A stretch of 8,173 nt of DNA from an uncultured Flavobacteriales bacterium (lineage in GTDB: Bacteria; Bacteroidota; Bacteroidia; Flavobacteriales_D; Sanyastnellaceae): contig CALKYI010000264.1 in the NCBI GenBank assembly GCA_938003665.1, forward strand, positions 1-8,173, in the 5' to 3' direction. This document shows positions 1 to 6,711 of this stretch, in pieces (the first letter of the stretch is position 1; each line of letters begins with the position of its first letter). The notes under the pieces were generated by a model. That model worked only from the letters and a program-made list of their open reading frames with translations, had not been told where the DNA came from and searched no databases. Made by a program: the position numbers and the translations under genes.

Positions 1-948
1 CTCGTCAAGGGTCGTGGCACCTACAGCGCGCAATTCGCCACGAGCCAATGCGGGCTTGAGGATGTTGGCGGCATCCATCGCTCCCTCGCCACCGCCGGCT
101 CCAACCAATGTGTGAATTTCGTCAATGAACAAAATGGTGCGGTCGGATTGACTCTGCACTTCTTTGATAACGGCCTTCAAGCGTTCCTCAAATTCACCCT
201 TGTATTTCGCACCGGCAATCAAGGCGCCCATGTCGAGGCTGAAAATGGTCATTCCGGCTAAATTTTCGGGAACATCACCTTGTATGATACGGTGCGCAAT
301 GCCCTCAGCAATGGCGGTTTTACCAACACCGGGTTGCCCTATTAACAAGGGATTATTCTTGGTTCTGCGGCTCAAGATTTGGAGGACTCGGCGTATTTCT
401 TCGTCGCGTCCAATGACGGGGTCCAAATTTCCGTCGGTGGCGAGTTCGTTCAAATTGCGTGCGTACGTGCTCAATGCATTGTACATAGCTTCTTGTGAGG
501 ACGATGTTGTCTTGCTCCCTTGTCGGATGGCGGCAATGGCCGCCTTGAGGTCCTTTTCAACGACTCCGGCATCTTTGAGCATTTGAGCTGTTTCATCCGA
601 TGCAGAGAGCATTGACTGGAGTAAGCGATCTGTGGAAACGTATTCGTCACCAGCCCTTCGGGCGAGCCCAACAGCACGCTGCAGTACCTGTGAGGCGGTC
701 CGTGACCATTGAGGAGATGCACCATTTTGCTGAGCCAAGGCTTTGAGTCGTTTCGCATTTGCAGCCAGCAAGACCTCTACAAAAACGCCCATTTTCTGTA
801 ATAGCATTGGGACCATGGGGTCCTGGCCGCTCAACAGTGCATCTAATAAATGAACGGTGTCTACGCTCGGGTGGTTGTTGACTAGGGCTTCTTGTTGTGC
901 CGTATTGATTACGGCCTGGCTTTTCAGGGTGAATGTGCTTGCATCCAT
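1..948 (-). CDS. clpB: ATP-dependent chaperone ClpB, N-terminal 316 residues (C-terminus beyond left edge)
   Basis: ClpB is a cytoplasmic hexameric AAA+ disaggregase that threads aggregated proteins through its pore, working with DnaK. The reading frame is open from ATG 946-948 to the window edge. Residues 1-140 form the double Clp_N domain. In the first ATPase domain I see Walker A GQPGVGKT (204-211), pore loop GAKYKGEFEER (247-257, Tyr249), Walker B ILFIDE (272-277) and the ClpB-type stretch GAMDAANILKPALARGEL (289-306), which separates it from ClpC. The frame ends at GATTLDE. The middle domain, second ATPase domain and stop are missing only because the window ends; the family is about 860 residues long. 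The start is chosen because MDASTFTLKSQ matches the usual ClpB beginning. There is no Shine-Dalgarno sequence. The 152 bases upstream contain no CIRCE element and only weak promoter-like sequences. Gln205 in place of the common Glu in Walker A is a minor variation. Confidence 0.96.
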   Translation of the reverse strand, partial: MDASTFTLKSQAVINTAQQEALVNNHPSVDTVHLLDALLSGQDPMVPMLLQKMGVFVEVLLAANAKRLKALAQQNGASPQWSRTASQVLQRAVGLARRAGDEYVSTDRLLQSMLSASDETAQMLKDAGVVEKDLKAAIAAIRQGSKTTSSSQEAMYNALSTYARNLNELATDGNLDPVIGRDEEIRRVLQILSRRTKNNPLLIGQPGVGKTAIAEGIAHRIIQGDVPENLAGMTIFSLDMGALIAGAKYKGEFEERLKAVIKEVQSQSDRTILFIDEIHTLVGAGGGEGAMDAANILKPALARGELRAVGATTLDE

Positions 949-1100
949 GGGGTCGTGTTTGGTATGGGGTGCTCAAATCCAATTCCAAACCGATGGAAGC
1001 GATTGTTTTATGCCAAGGTGACGGCTGGATCCTCTTGAATCCGACAAAATTTCAGTGATTCCGGTGGAATAGCGGCAATGTTGACAGCAACGTGAGGCTG

Positions 1101-2381
1101 CTATCGCACCACGGCAAACCGGGAATTCACTCCGTTGGCCAGGCTGATGACATAGGTGCCCACTGGCCATTGAGTAGTATTGACACGGGTGTTTTGCGAC
1201 CAGTTTCGCATCAATCGCCCTGTTTCGTCGTAGATGCGATACGGCACACCTGCATGTTGAATATTCACCTCTCTAGTGGCTGGATTGGGCCATACGGTAA
1301 CAACGAGAGCAGGGGAGGCCTCGACGATGTCATTGGCATTGCCGTACGCTGCGACCATGAATTCACGGTTATTGATTTGCAATTCGATGAATGATCCATC
1401 GATTTCGTGGTCTGCGACAATTTCACCTTCCACGGGGTCGATCACAATGATGTGTGATTGGTTGCTGAAGTCGTAGTAAAGCATGATGAAAAGTCCCGTC
1501 GTTTGTTCGAAAACGCTCGCATTTGGTGAGAACGCATAAATCTGGGGCAGTTCAACGATGTTGGTCAACACACCGGTCAGCGGGTCCACAGACACCAAAG
1601 CTGCCGTCTCGGTTGTTGGACTTGGGGCGCCAAAAGGACGCTTCAGGCCGATGAACGATTCGCCTGCAATAAAGCATTCGAGCTCATTGAAACCCATGTT
1701 GGAAGACAACTGCAAGTTGACCGATGAGATAACTTCCCCCGTTGTTCCATCTAGTTGTATAAGTTTTTTGTGTTAGCTGTTATCCATGCCCACCAAGGCG
1801 TATACGTTGTTTTCGGGGTCAAAAGCGGTCGCACCCAATACCACACCATTGATGCCTTCAATGGGAGCGATGGAAGTAACGGAGCCTTCTTCCGTATCCA
1901 ATTCAATGAGCGACGATCCCCACTCGTACTCCCAGTACCCGGACCCGTCACCAAAATCGATGAAGGTGGAATCTTCAGCATAGGTGCCGAGCGCAAGCAA
2001 ACGGTCCCCGGCCATATCGTGTTGAATGGCGTTGATGGTCTGATTGAAGCTCGGATTGTTGATGATGGCATTGTCGATGACGTTGTAATCCCAGAATTGG
2101 ATGCCGTTGTTGGCTGGGGGCGCACCAATGCCCGCAAACATGTAACTCTCTGTTCCAGTGTCAAACGCGGACGACCCCATTACGACGCCGTCGCAAAAAG
2201 CAAGGGTGTCCCATTCCAACCATTCCCCAGAGATGGCCTCGTATTGGCCTAACACAATGGGATTGCTTGGATCTGTATACGTGTTGTAGAATCCATATAC
2301 ACTGACCTGGGCGCAGATTTGAACGGCTGTCAGAATCATGGCCCATGTCGAAAATGCTAAACGTAGGGTGTCATTGTTCAT
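1101..2381 (-). pseudogene. Secreted beta-propeller-like protein with T9SS sorting domain, interrupted by in-frame TAA
   Basis: Two open stretches lie in the same frame, separated only by TAA at 1773-1775: 202 codons from ATG 2379-2381, then 223 codons to TAG 1101-1103. Read through, they make one protein of 426 positions. The first part has a signal peptide (about 1-25, hydrophobic, ending ICAQ). Propeller-like repeats appear as GVVMGSSAFD..YMFAG (65-84), INAIQHDMAGDRLLALG (116-132), GVVLGATAFD..VYALVG (179-198) and YAFSPNASVF..LFIML (about 282-301). From about 363 to the end (VWPNPATREV..., YRIYDETGRL, WPVGTYVI) is a typical T9SS type A C-terminal sorting domain, which directs export across the outer membrane and is then removed. 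With the stop in force the product has a signal peptide but no sorting domain; the second half could start only at a TTG and lacks a signal peptide. A point mutation or a sequencing error is the simplest cause. The ligand and role are unknown. Confidence 0.8.
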
Positions 2382-2430
2382 GCTTTCTAAACTATGGCAG
2401 ATACCAAAAGGTTTCCTGGGAAAACCGGGA

Positions 2431-2457
2431 AATGAAAAACGCCCGCTGAAGCGGGCG
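2431..2457 (-). terminator. Rho-independent terminator after tRNA-Ser
   Basis: On the minus strand a perfect 7-bp GC-only stem CGCCCGC / GCGGGCG (2457-2451 with 2446-2440) closes a TTCA loop and is followed at once by TTTTTCATTT. It begins 8 bases after the encoded CCA of the tRNA, so it ends the tRNA transcript. It also insulates the T9SS cargo gene that starts about 50 bases further on. Confidence 0.85.
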
Positions 2458-2465
2458 CTTATTCA

Positions 2466-2554
2466 TGGCGGAGGCTGAGGGATTCGAACCCCCGGTACCT
2501 TGCGGTACGCCGGTTTTCAAGACCGGTGCAATCGACCAACTCTGCCAAACCTCC
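2466..2554 (-). tRNA. tRNA-Ser, anticodon UGA
   Basis: Reads UCA (and other UCN) serine codons. On the minus strand the acceptor stem GGAGGTT pairs with AGCCTCC (one G-U), followed by discriminator G (2469) and an encoded CCA (2468-2466). The anticodon arm is CCGGT-CTTGAAA-ACCGG, giving anticodon TGA. The long variable arm GTACC-GCAA-GGTAC is the class II hallmark of serine tRNAs. The T arm has a GTTCGAAT loop on a 5-bp stem with one wobble pair. At 89 nt including CCA it has the expected length. A TAAATTTG element lies nine bases upstream and a strong terminator just downstream, so it is probably a single-gene transcript. Confidence 0.97.
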
Positions 2555-2563
2555 GTGCGGATG

Positions 2564-2571
2564 CAAATTTA
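2564..2571 (-). promoter_or_regulatory. Bacteroidota -7 promoter element for tRNA-Ser
   Basis: The minus strand reads TAAATTTG followed by C, a perfect match to the Bacteroidota -7 consensus TAnnTTTG. It would place the transcription start about 3 bases before the first tRNA nucleotide, a sensible short leader. No matching -33 TTG or TTTG lies at the usual 17-23 base spacing; the nearest TTTTG is 12 bases away. The call rests on the -7 match and its position. Confidence 0.5.
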
Positions 2572-2689
2572 CGTCATTCATTTCAAAATGTTTCGTATTC
2601 GGTGCTTTAATCAACAGGTCGTTGAACTTTAGCGATTTAGAATCACCCCATTTGAATGATAATAAATATTATGTTAACTAATATAGAGA

Positions 2690-2715
2690 ACAGAAAAGGG
2701 ACCGAATGGGTCCCT
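2690..2715 (-). terminator. Rho-independent terminator after the TPR gene
   Basis: On the minus strand AGGGACC (2715-2709) pairs with GGTCCCT (2703-2697) around a 5-base loop CATTC, followed by TTTCTGTTCT. It starts 25 bases after the TPR stop codon and probably ends the gyrA/TPR transcription unit before the tRNA-Ser promoter. The T-tract is broken by C and G, so it may be weaker than the terminator after the tRNA. Confidence 0.7.
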
Positions 2716-2740
2716 CTACTGTTTGAATGTCTTCTCGAGA

Positions 2741-3880
2741 TTATTTGAGCAATCCGCTCATCTTGAGCATCAACTCATCTTGTCCGGTTCGCGCGTAGAT
2801 GTCACGCAATGAACGGATGGTATCGATGTCTTCCGGATTGGCTTCATGAGCTGCCTCCAAGTACGGTAGCGCTTTAATGAAGGTTTCCTTGGCTGCATCT
2901 TCAAGAGCCTTTTGCTCAGCACTTTCAGCCTTGGTCATTCGTGGCTTCCACATATCGTTCGCTGCGTTGATGCCCTGTACAGCTTCGTTGAAGTACATCG
3001 CTCCGAGGTTGTAATTCGCATCAAAATATGCAGCATTTAACTCGAGTGCCTTTAAATACGCTTCCGAAGCAAGGTCTGATTTACCCAAGTTGTCATAGAC
3101 GCTGCCCAAGCTAAACCATAAGATCTCATTGGTCGGATCTCCTTCTGCTGCGAGTTTCAGGTTGTTCTCAGCGCGCTCGTAGTCCTTGCTTTCGAGGTAG
3201 ATATTGAGCTCCTCAATGATCAAGCTTTGCTCACGTGGGAACAATTCTCGTGCTGCTTGCAATTCTGTCAACGCATCCTCAACGCGTCCGTCTTGACGAA
3301 GCAAGTTTGCTACGAAGAGGTATACGTTTGGCACCTGGTATCCAAAGCTGCCGCAGGTTTTGTAGCGCTCAACGGCGAGGTCGATATCGCCTGATTTTTC
3401 GTAGCAAAGTGCGGCGTTGAATACGGCCATCGTGTCAATGACGTCGAACATACTCGCCACTTCTGCGCTCAGGTCAAACTTCGCCGCTGCCCCGGTGAAA
3501 TTCTCGGTGGTGTAGTCCGTTATGCCCTGGTTTCCAGCTGTGGTTTGGACCAAGCCAAGCCCCGTGATGATTTCACGTTCGTAGTTGCCTTTGGTATCCA
3601 GCTCTTTGGCCTTGGTGTACGATTCCTTCGCAACCCACAAGGCATTCGGGAATTCTACAGCCAACGCGCTGTCGTTGGCGATGTTCAAGTAAATCTCACC
3701 TCGGTAGCGCCAGGTTTTGTCTTTGAGAGCCGCTTTTTCAATGGTAATGGCCTCTTCAATGTAGCCTGCTGCAGCCTTGTAATCGCCTGATTTGTTGGCG
3801 TTGTAAGCTGATACGACTTGTTTTTGTGCTACAGCGACACTAGCGGCCGCAATGAACACGATGGCGAAAATGTTTTTCAT
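2741..3880 (-). CDS. Secreted tetratricopeptide-repeat protein downstream of gyrA
   Basis: A 379-residue protein of unknown function. Residues 1-18 are a signal peptide (Lys, hydrophobic core, then AVA before Gln19). There is no lipobox cysteine at the cut site, so it is predicted to be soluble in the periplasm. The rest is alpha-helical with TPR-like units at about 22-50 (GDYKAAAGYIEEAI), 151-176 (AALCYEKSGDIDLAVERY), 185-213, 219-246 (SKDYERAENNLKLA) and 253-282 (LGSVYDNLGKSDLASEAYLKALEL), plus a last pair at about 331-368. Such repeats usually bind partner proteins. The start ATG 3878-3880 is fixed by the signal peptide. It lies 72 bases after gyrA on the same strand and probably shares its transcript, with a TACTTTTG element offering its own promoter. 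From memory, a TPR gene after gyrA recurs in Bacteroidota; a functional link to gyrase is unlikely for an exported protein. Confidence 0.9.
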   Translation of the reverse strand: MKNIFAIVFIAAASVAVAQKQVVSAYNANKSGDYKAAAGYIEEAITIEKAALKDKTWRYRGEIYLNIANDSALAVEFPNALWVAKESYTKAKELDTKGNYEREIITGLGLVQTTAGNQGITDYTTENFTGAAAKFDLSAEVASMFDVIDTMAVFNAALCYEKSGDIDLAVERYKTCGSFGYQVPNVYLFVANLLRQDGRVEDALTELQAARELFPREQSLIIEELNIYLESKDYERAENNLKLAAEGDPTNEILWFSLGSVYDNLGKSDLASEAYLKALELNAAYFDANYNLGAMYFNEAVQGINAANDMWKPRMTKAESAEQKALEDAAKETFIKALPYLEAAHEANPEDIDTIRSLRDIYARTGQDELMLKMSGLLK

Positions 3881-3913
3881 CGCTGGTTTGGTCTTGATGT
3901 GCTATTCAGGGCG

Positions 3914-3921
3914 CAAAAGTA
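3914..3921 (-). promoter_or_regulatory. Candidate -7 promoter element for the TPR gene
   Basis: The minus strand reads TACTTTTG followed by C, a full match to TAnnTTTG, between the gyrA stop and the TPR start. A transcript would begin near 3907 and leave a leader of about 27 bases. No -33 TTG is found at normal spacing, so this may be an internal promoter that supplements read-through from gyrA, or a chance match. Confidence 0.4.
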
Positions 3922-3952
3922 ATGCCACAATTGAAAACGCACAGGATGTGGT

Positions 3953-6466
3953 TTACTCGCCGCTTTCTGCGGGGCTTTCAGAATCGGTGGTCGGCTCCTC
4001 TCCTTCAGCCACGACATCTTCATCATCGCCTTTCGGAACACGGCATACGGAGGCGATTTGGTCGTCGCCTCGCAGCGAGATGAGCTTCACCCCTTGCGTT
4101 GCTCGGCCCATCACCCGCAGGTCTTCTACACCGGTTCGGATGGTGATCCCTGATCGGTTGATGATCATCAAATCGTCATCGTCTGTGACGTTCAGGATGC
4201 TGATGAGGGAACCGGTTTTTTCCGTGACACTGAGTGTTTTGACCCCCTTACCACCCCGGTTGGTAATGCGGTAATCTTCCACAGCAGATCGCTTGCCATA
4301 TCCGTTTTCAGAAACAACCAAGATGTCGCTATCCAAACCCCGGACGCAAACCATGCCGATGACCTCATCTTCTGGCCCTTCAAGGGTGACTCCTTTCACG
4401 CCCATGGCCGTTCGACCGACAGCACGAGCCGTGCTTTCGTGGAAGCGAATGGCTTTACCTGACTTCTTACCGATGATGATTTCGTTGTCACCGTTGGTCA
4501 AGCGGGCTGTGAGCAGCTCATCCCCTTCACGGATGGTGATGGCGTTGATGCCGTTGGAACGTGGGCGTGAATAGGCAGCCAAGGTTGTCTTCTTGATCAA
4601 GCCCTGGCGCGTGGCCAACACGACGAAGTTGTTGTTGGCGTATTCCTCGTCCTTCAAATCTTGGACCGGGATGTAGGCTAAGACCTTGTCGTCCGGTTCG
4701 ATTTGAATCAAATTTTGAATCGCGCGGCCCTTCGATGTTTTCGAGCCTTCAGGAACTTCGAAGATGCGCATCCAGAAGCACCGACCGTTGGCTGTGAAAA
4801 TGAGCAGCCAATTGTGGTTGGTTGCGGTGAAGATGTGTTCAACGAAATCTTCATCGCGCGTGGTTGCCCCTTTGGACCCCACTCCTCCTCTGCTTTGTGA
4901 CCGGTAATCGGCCAAACGGGTGCGCTTGATGTACCCCGCATGGCTGATGCTCACGACGACTTGTTCGTCGGCGATCAGGTCCTCCATCCGGACATCGGCA
5001 CTGCTAAACTCGATGTCTGAACGGCGTTCGTCACCAAAGCGCTCCTTGACGTCCAGCAATTCTTGCGAGATGATTTCCATTCGGCGCTCCACGCGTGCCA
5101 AGATGTCCTCTAAATCGGCAATGGTCGCCAAGAGCTCGTCGTACTCAGCACGCAATTTGTCGCGTTCGAGGCCGGTAAGTTTTTGCAGGCGCATGTCGAG
5201 GATGGCCCGCGCTTGAACTTCAGAAAGCTCAAACGTGCCCATCAGGTTGTTGCGCGCTTCTTCCGGCGTTGCGCTGGCGCGAATCAATTCAATGACCGCA
5301 TCCAAGTTGTCGATGGCAATGATTAAGCCTTGCAGGATGTGGGCGCGCTCTTGCGCCTTGCGCAGATCGTATTGCGTGCGTCGCGTGACCACGTCATGGC
5401 GGTGCTCTACGAAGTTGGAGATGAGCCCGCGCAGGTTCAACAACTGAGGTCGGCCCTTGACCAAGCAGATGTTGTTGACGGAGAAGGAGCTCTGAAGCGC
5501 GGTGTACTTGTACAGCTTGTTGAGGACGACCGACGCCATGGCATCGCGCTTGATTTCGTATACGACCCGCATCCCCTTGCGATCGGACTCGTCCCGAATT
5601 TCCGAGATGCCTTCGATTTTCTTGTCGTTGACCAATTCGGCGGTCTTACGAACCATGTCGGCCTTATTGACGAGGTAGGGAATTTCTTCAACGATGATGA
5701 CCTCCCTCCCGGTCTTGGTTTCTTCGATGCGGGCGCGGCCTCGAACCACGACGCGACCCCGGCCTGTATGGAAAGCTTCGTGCACACCTTCAACACCGTG
5801 AATGATACCGCCGGTTGGGAAATCCGGTGCTTTCACGTGCTCCATAAGCTCGTCAACGGTGATGTCGTTGTTGTTGATGTAGGCGATGGCACCGTCCACC
5901 ACTTCGCCGAGGTTGTGAGGAGGCATGTTGGTGGCCATACCTACCGCAATGCCGGAGGCGCCGTTTACCAACAAATTCGGAATCTTGGAAGGCAGAACGG
6001 TAGGTTCGTTCAAACTCTCGTCAAAGTTGGGACGGAAATCAACCGTCTCTTTGTCGAGATCATCGAGCATTTCCTCAGCGATTTTGCGGAGGCGTGCCTC
6101 CGTGTAACGCATCGCTGCGGGGTTGTCGCCGTCAATCGATCCAAAATTTCCTTGGCCGTCGACCATGGGGTAGCGTAACGACCAGTCTTGGGCCATGCGG
6201 ACCATGGTGTCGTACACCGAGCTGTCGCCGTGCGGGTGGTATTTACCCAACACCTCCCCTACGATTCTTGCGCTCTTCTTGTATGCTCGGTTTGAAAGCA
6301 CGCCCAAATCGAGCATGCCGTAGAGCACGCGTCGGTGAACGGGCTTCAACCCGTCCCGTACATCGGGTAATGCGCGGGAGACAATGACGGACATCGAGTA
6401 ATCGATGTAAGCCGACTTCATTTCTTCCGCAATGTTGATCTGGACTATTTTTTCTCCTTCTGCCAT
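3953..6466 (-). CDS. gyrA: DNA gyrase subunit A
   Basis: GyrA is the DNA-cutting subunit of gyrase (A2B2), which introduces negative supercoils using ATP hydrolysed by GyrB. The gene is complete: 837 residues, close to the usual 820-880. The breakage-reunion domain spans about 1-490, with catalytic Tyr121 in RYTEARL. The quinolone-determining stretch HPHGDSSVYD (77-86) keeps the serine and aspartate found in sensitive enzymes (Ser82, Asp86). A coiled-coil region lies near 430-475. The C-terminal DNA-wrapping beta-pinwheel covers about 495-810; its GyrA-box equivalent is QSRGGVG (524-530) rather than the enterobacterial QRRGGKG, and an NRGGKG copy occurs at 736-741. The last 25 or so residues are strongly acidic (GDDEDVVAEGEE...), as in gyrase A tails that modulate supercoiling. 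The start MAEGEKIVQINI is typical. It is divergent from clpC and followed by the TPR gene. I found no clear promoter or Shine-Dalgarno sequence upstream. Confidence 0.98.
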   Translation of the reverse strand: MAEGEKIVQINIAEEMKSAYIDYSMSVIVSRALPDVRDGLKPVHRRVLYGMLDLGVLSNRAYKKSARIVGEVLGKYHPHGDSSVYDTMVRMAQDWSLRYPMVDGQGNFGSIDGDNPAAMRYTEARLRKIAEEMLDDLDKETVDFRPNFDESLNEPTVLPSKIPNLLVNGASGIAVGMATNMPPHNLGEVVDGAIAYINNNDITVDELMEHVKAPDFPTGGIIHGVEGVHEAFHTGRGRVVVRGRARIEETKTGREVIIVEEIPYLVNKADMVRKTAELVNDKKIEGISEIRDESDRKGMRVVYEIKRDAMASVVLNKLYKYTALQSSFSVNNICLVKGRPQLLNLRGLISNFVEHRHDVVTRRTQYDLRKAQERAHILQGLIIAIDNLDAVIELIRASATPEEARNNLMGTFELSEVQARAILDMRLQKLTGLERDKLRAEYDELLATIADLEDILARVERRMEIISQELLDVKERFGDERRSDIEFSSADVRMEDLIADEQVVVSISHAGYIKRTRLADYRSQSRGGVGSKGATTRDEDFVEHIFTATNHNWLLIFTANGRCFWMRIFEVPEGSKTSKGRAIQNLIQIEPDDKVLAYIPVQDLKDEEYANNNFVVLATRQGLIKKTTLAAYSRPRSNGINAITIREGDELLTARLTNGDNEIIIGKKSGKAIRFHESTARAVGRTAMGVKGVTLEGPEDEVIGMVCVRGLDSDILVVSENGYGKRSAVEDYRITNRGGKGVKTLSVTEKTGSLISILNVTDDDDLMIINRSGITIRTGVEDLRVMGRATQGVKLISLRGDDQIASVCRVPKGDDEDVVAEGEEPTTDSESPAESGE

Positions 6467-6565
6467 CGTGTCAGTGGTTCCTAATTTGGTGCAATTCGCC
6501 TCTTTTCAATCTGCTAACGAAAATACGCAGGCAATCCGCCTGTAGCGGGTTTTCGGCGCCTTCAC

Positions 6566-6599
6566 TTACCCACAAAACTCCCCAATGTGCTGTGGATAA
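6566..6599. promoter_or_regulatory. Inverted pair of DnaA-box sequences between gyrA and clpC
   Basis: TTATCCACA, the consensus DnaA box, occurs exactly on the minus strand at 6599-6591. TTACCCACA, differing at one base, lies on the plus strand at 6566-6574. The two face each other across 16 bases, about 100 bases before the gyrA start and 110 before the clpC start. DnaA binding here could couple gyrA transcription to replication; this is inference. The pair is also a 9-base inverted repeat with one mismatch, so an operator for another dimeric regulator is possible. It does not look like an origin: there are only two boxes and no AT-rich unwinding stretch or dnaA gene. Confidence 0.45.
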
Positions 6600-6652
6600 A
6601 CCATACCCTTGGCAAGATGTTTGTTGTAAGGGGATTGTAGTTTAGAAACGTC

Positions 6653-6680
6653 GAAGGGACGGTTTCAGAAATATCCCTTC
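6653..6680 (+). repeat. Nested inverted repeat in the clpC leader
   Basis: GAAGGGA (6653-6659) and TCCCTTC (6674-6680) are perfect 7-base inverted repeats with a 14-base spacer that itself holds TTTC-A-GAAA (6663-6671). A further CTTC-T-GAAG overlaps the right arm (6677-6685). The block ends 31 bases before the clpC ATG. It has no T-tract on the plus strand, so it is not a terminator. It could be an operator or a 5' leader hairpin; it does not match CIRCE. Confidence 0.4.
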
Positions 6681-6711
6681 TGAAGAGACAGAAAAACAGA
6701 AATAGAGCAAT

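Noticed and set aside
986..1052. Candidate clpB promoters on the minus strand: TCGGTTTG (993-986) with TTG 20 bases upstream, and AAATTTTG (1052-1045) with TTG 23 bases upstream.
   Set aside because: Each departs from TAnnTTTG in the TA part, and two competing weak matches in 150 bases are expected by chance. Neither is strong enough to annotate.
1058..1070. Small hairpin ATTCC-GGT-GGAAT after the T9SS cargo gene.
   Set aside because: Only a 5-bp stem with a 3-base loop and no T-tract on the minus strand; not a credible terminator.
1101..1715. Independent gene starting at TTG 1715-1713.
   Set aside because: It lacks a signal peptide although it carries a T9SS sorting domain, and the coding pattern continues upstream in the same frame to the TAA, so it is the 3' part of the interrupted gene.
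2384..2394. TAGTTTAGAAA occurs just upstream of the T9SS cargo start (minus) and again in the clpC leader (plus, 6638-6648).
   Set aside because: Shared 11-mers are expected by chance when both strands of a window this size are compared. As a -7 element the first copy would start transcription inside its own start codon, so a common regulatory role is unlikely.
2658..2671. AT-rich near-palindrome ATAATAAATATTAT between the TPR terminator and tRNA-Ser.
   Set aside because: The centre does not pair, it lies about 90 bases upstream of the tRNA promoter element, and AT-rich sequence gives such symmetry easily.
5330..6178. Long open frame of 282 codons on the plus strand inside gyrA.
   Set aside because: It is antisense to the conserved breakage-reunion domain of GyrA and has no recognisable domain; a shadow frame.
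6480..6487. CTAATTTG on the plus strand as a clpC promoter.
   Set aside because: The TA-TTTG spacing is one base short of the consensus and it lies about 225 bases before the clpC start, close to the gyrA start codon.
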